Source of the DNA: Opitutia bacterium
GTDB taxonomy: Bacteria > Verrucomicrobiota > Verrucomicrobiia > Opitutales > Opitutaceae
Reading direction: 5' to 3'
Length of the DNA: 9,017 nt
Assembly (NCBI GenBank): GCA_003157575.1
Contig: PMKA01000363.1
Coordinates: forward strand, 236 to 9,252
A program made the position numbers and the translations under genes. Shown here in pieces: positions 7,058-9,017 of this stretch. The notes under the pieces are model-generated. The model ran no database searches, was not told where the DNA came from, and worked only from the letters and a program-made list of their open reading frames with translations. The number at the start of each line of letters is the position of its first letter. The stretch's first letter is position 1.

Positions 7058-7227
7058 CGGAACGGATTACGAGAAGATCATTGCATCAAAGGCAAACGGC
7101 AGCGGCAGCGGTCACACAGACCTCCTCCGATCACTACACCAGGGGACGCGGCCTGTTCAAGGCGCTGGCAGGCCCGGCCTGCTGAAAACATCCGCAGACC
7201 GGGCTGACCATGATCCATCCCCGATCG
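7058..7227 (-). promoter_or_regulatory. Leader region of the symporter operon with displaced Shine-Dalgarno and minigene
   Basis: This 170-bp gap separates the receptor stop from the symporter start and should hold the operon's promoter or operator. On the minus strand a strong ribosome-binding-like GGAGGAGG lies at 7128-7121, over 60 nt before the symporter ATG. Five nt after it GTG (7115) opens a nine-codon frame ending in TGA at 7086; a four-codon ATG frame (MIFS, stop TAA) then ends 9 nt before the symporter ATG. A small inverted repeat GGTC-N5-GACC (7110-7122) overlaps this site. I could not identify convincing -35/-10 hexamers. A translated leader or reinitiation is possible but speculative. 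Confidence 0.3.
7168..7182. repeat. Perfect inverted repeat GCAGGC-CCG-GCCTGC
   Basis: Six bases are perfectly mirrored around a three-base centre, 45 bp after the receptor stop codon. As RNA it gives a GC-rich hairpin. On the minus strand a TTTT run lies before rather than after it, and no U-tract follows on either strand, so it is not a standard intrinsic terminator. It may slow or protect the receptor transcript, or be an operator for a dimeric regulator. Confidence 0.35.
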
Positions 7228-9017
7228 CTAGAAGCTGACGGTCGCGGACAGCGTGTATTTCCGGGGCTCCTGCAGGCCGATCCGCTCCGGAATCGTCGAG
7301 GTCGTGTCCCACCAGGCGAGCGTGTAGATCTGGTATTTCCGCGTGTTGAAGAGATTGCTGACGTTCAACTGGAAATCCAGGGTCGCGTTCGGTCCAATGA
7401 AACCGGCCTTGCAGGAGTATTCCAGGGAACCGTCCGCAAGAAACAGATCGCGCCCGTTGCGGACCGCGCCGTTGTATAACCCCAGGACGTTGGCGCTCTG
7501 ATACCGGCCGCCGCCACCGATCCCGAAGCCCTTCAGCGGACCGTGGTCAAACGTGTATTTGGTATAGAGGTTCGCGCCGTATTTCCGCTCGCCCCGCGCC
7601 TGCGTGTCGTCCAGCGCGACCACGTTGTTGATGTGGTTGTCGTACAGCCAGCCGATTTCCTTTCCGAGATAATCCCATGTCGTTCCGGGCGCCAGGGGGA
7701 AATTTGTCCCGCCCTGGGACGCCGCCTTGGCCAGCCAGTAGGCGGTGTTCGTGTCCGCCCAGGCTTTCACCTCCGTCATGGCGTTCTTGTTGATGACTTT
7801 GTTGATGGAGAAGTTCGCGGAGATGCGCCAGTTCGGGGTCGGATTGGCAACCACCTGGAATTCCCAGCCGCTGGAGTTGTGGTCTTCGAGGTATCCGTTG
7901 GCATTGATCGTGTGGGACGTCACGTCCGCCGCCGTGATCAGGCCGGCGGACTGCAGCGCCGCCAGCACCTTGGTGTTGAGGTCCGTCACGCTGGTCTGGA
8001 TGTCGCCCCAGTCCGCGTAATGCTGCTGCTTCGTCGTATAGTATCCAGCCGTCGCATACAACTTGCCGCCAAAGAAGTCGAATTTCAACCCGGCGTCGTT
8101 GCCCTGGGCCTCGATCATCGGCGGGATCTCCGATCCAATCACGTGGAGATGGACATTCGGGAGGTCGCGGCTGTCCGAATGGTTGACGTAGAGCGAGATC
8201 TGCTGGGTGACGTGTCCGACCGCGCCCAGCGTCAGCGTATGCGCATCGAAATTGTGAGTCATCTCCTCAGCCGGATTTAGGGTCCATTGCTTGGTCGTCG
8301 CATCGCGCCCGCTCGGGTCCCAGGTGTAGTCCATGGTGTCGGAGCGAAAGCCCGCGGTCCCCACGAGGCGGTCCTGAAGGAAGTAGGCCTGCAATCCCGC
8401 CATCAGCGTATCCTGCCCCTGCCTGGAGTTGTCGATATACTGGTCCGGGACCCATCCCGCACCCGCCACCGGCGTGCGCCAGGACAGGACGTGGATGTCG
8501 GAGGCGTCGCCGGGCGTGAAATAGTGACGGAGATAGACCCGGTTGACATCGGCCTCGGCCGTCGTGCTGTCGTACGGCATGTTCAGGTACGCCTCGCAAT
8601 CCTCGGTGATATTGTAGTTGCGCCAGGAATGTTCATACATCCCGGCCACCCGGTAGTGGGACCAACCGCCTGTCTTGAACTCGTACGATGCCGTTGCGCG
8701 GACGGCGGTCGCATGGTCCGTCTGCTGGCGCCGGGTCCAATTGTTTTCCAGATAGAGCTTGCCGGCATTGGGGTTGACCTTCCCGTCGGGGAGGTCCGCG
8801 CTGGCATCGCCCCACAGCTCGCTGCTGTCGCCGTAATAGGTTGTCGCCCGGCTGCCGTTGGCATCGTAGCCGAGGAAATCGGTGCTCTGGTGGTTGACCG
8901 CGAGTTCGATCGAAAACTGGTCGGTGAGCTGGTTGTCATAGAACGCGCTGAAAGTGTGGTATTTCGTGTCGCGCGTGGCATCGGGTCCGGCGGAATTGGA
9001 ATCCCTCGGAATGATGG
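7228..9017 (-). CDS. TonB-dependent outer-membrane receptor, C-terminal beta-barrel part, 5' end outside window
   Basis: This outer-membrane receptor takes up large substrates, here probably an oligosaccharide, using energy passed on by TonB-ExbBD. About 596 residues are visible, from IIPRDSNSAGPDATRD at the window edge; the signal peptide, TonB box and plug lie upstream. The reading frame runs without a stop from 9017 to the TAG at 7228-7230, so the GTG at 8649 is internal and not a start. Barrel signs are alternating aromatic strands such as ATASYEFKTGGWSHYRVAGM and YATAGYYTTKQQHYA, the segment EAQGNDAGLKFDFFGGKLYA, WEFQVVANPTPNWRISANFS, and a final strand with LNVSNLFNTRKYQIY and a C-terminal Phe (SATVSF), the usual signal for barrel insertion. 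No SusD-type lipoprotein gene follows. Its position before a sugar symporter and glycosidases suggests a carbohydrate ligand, although siderophore or vitamin receptors share this fold. Family is secure; the ligand is inferred from neighbours. Confidence 0.92.
   Translation of the reverse strand, partial: IIPRDSNSAGPDATRDTKYHTFSAFYDNQLTDQFSIELAVNHQSTDFLGYDANGSRATTYYGDSSELWGDASADLPDGKVNPNAGKLYLENNWTRRQQTDHATAVRATASYEFKTGGWSHYRVAGMYEHSWRNYNITEDCEAYLNMPYDSTTAEADVNRVYLRHYFTPGDASDIHVLSWRTPVAGAGWVPDQYIDNSRQGQDTLMAGLQAYFLQDRLVGTAGFRSDTMDYTWDPSGRDATTKQWTLNPAEEMTHNFDAHTLTLGAVGHVTQQISLYVNHSDSRDLPNVHLHVIGSEIPPMIEAQGNDAGLKFDFFGGKLYATAGYYTTKQQHYADWGDIQTSVTDLNTKVLAALQSAGLITAADVTSHTINANGYLEDHNSSGWEFQVVANPTPNWRISANFSINKVINKNAMTEVKAWADTNTAYWLAKAASQGGTNFPLAPGTTWDYLGKEIGWLYDNHINNVVALDDTQARGERKYGANLYTKYTFDHGPLKGFGIGGGGRYQSANVLGLYNGAVRNGRDLFLADGSLEYSCKAGFIGPNATLDFQLNVSNLFNTRKYQIYTLAWWDTTSTIPERIGLQEPRKYTLSATVSF

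Noticed and set aside
7058..7227. SusD-like gene or small RNA gene between receptor and symporter
   Set aside because: The gap is only 170 bp, too short for a SusD protein, and shows no conserved RNA fold that I recognise.
7543..8280. Plus-strand open frame of 245 codons
   Set aside because: It is antisense to the TonB receptor barrel; the receptor frame is continuous and carries barrel motifs and a C-terminal Phe.
7228..8649. Receptor gene beginning at GTG 8649
   Set aside because: The same frame continues with barrel-like sequence to the window edge, so 8649 is an internal codon.

Overview
The window is GC-rich bacterial DNA in which every gene I can support lies on the minus strand, so it reads biologically from position 9017 down to 1. 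A TonB-dependent outer-membrane receptor makes the organism Gram-negative (diderm). The receptor has no SusD-like partner next to it, and it sits with a GPH-type sugar symporter, a LacI-family regulator and a DUF4982-type GH2 enzyme. That mix suits a saccharolytic Verrucomicrobiota member (Opitutales/Opitutaceae-like). This placement is an inference from gene content and protein style, not a database result.

Layout in order of transcription: (1) 9017-7228, the C-terminal ~596 residues of a TonB-dependent receptor, whose start lies outside the window. (2) 7227-7058, a 170-bp intergenic region with an inverted repeat and a strong but displaced Shine-Dalgarno-like stretch. (3) 7057-5612, a GPH/MelB-type sugar:cation symporter. 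(4) 5615-3993, an exported clan GH-A glycosidase most like GH51 arabinofuranosidases. (5) 3996-2869, a LacI-family regulator. (6) 2868-2777, a short AT-rich gap with a possible terminator and a paired direct repeat. (7) 2776-521, a cytoplasmic GH2 glycosidase. (8) 412-1, the N-terminal part of nadD, a housekeeping NAD-synthesis gene that starts with TTG.

Genes 3-5 are joined by two successive 4-base ATGA overlaps, which is strong evidence for one co-translated operon of transporter, glycosidase and regulator. GH2 follows after 92 bp and may have its own promoter. Together with the receptor the set forms a compact carbohydrate-utilisation locus. The receptor would bring an oligosaccharide across the outer membrane, the GH51-like enzyme would trim side-chain sugars in the periplasm, the symporter would import the product, GH2 would hydrolyse it in the cytoplasm, and the LacI protein would sense the sugar. 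An arabinose- and galactose-containing plant glycan is a reasonable guess for the substrate, but the sequence does not prove it.

The most notable points are the chained ATGA junctions, a GH51-like enzyme with Gln where the family usually has Asn after the RYPGG motif, a LacI regulator with a Pro/Ala-rich extension and an atypical hinge, a 20-bp-spaced direct repeat before GH2, and a nadD whose only possible start is TTG. I saw no mobile element, CRISPR array, tRNA, rRNA or recognisable riboswitch.
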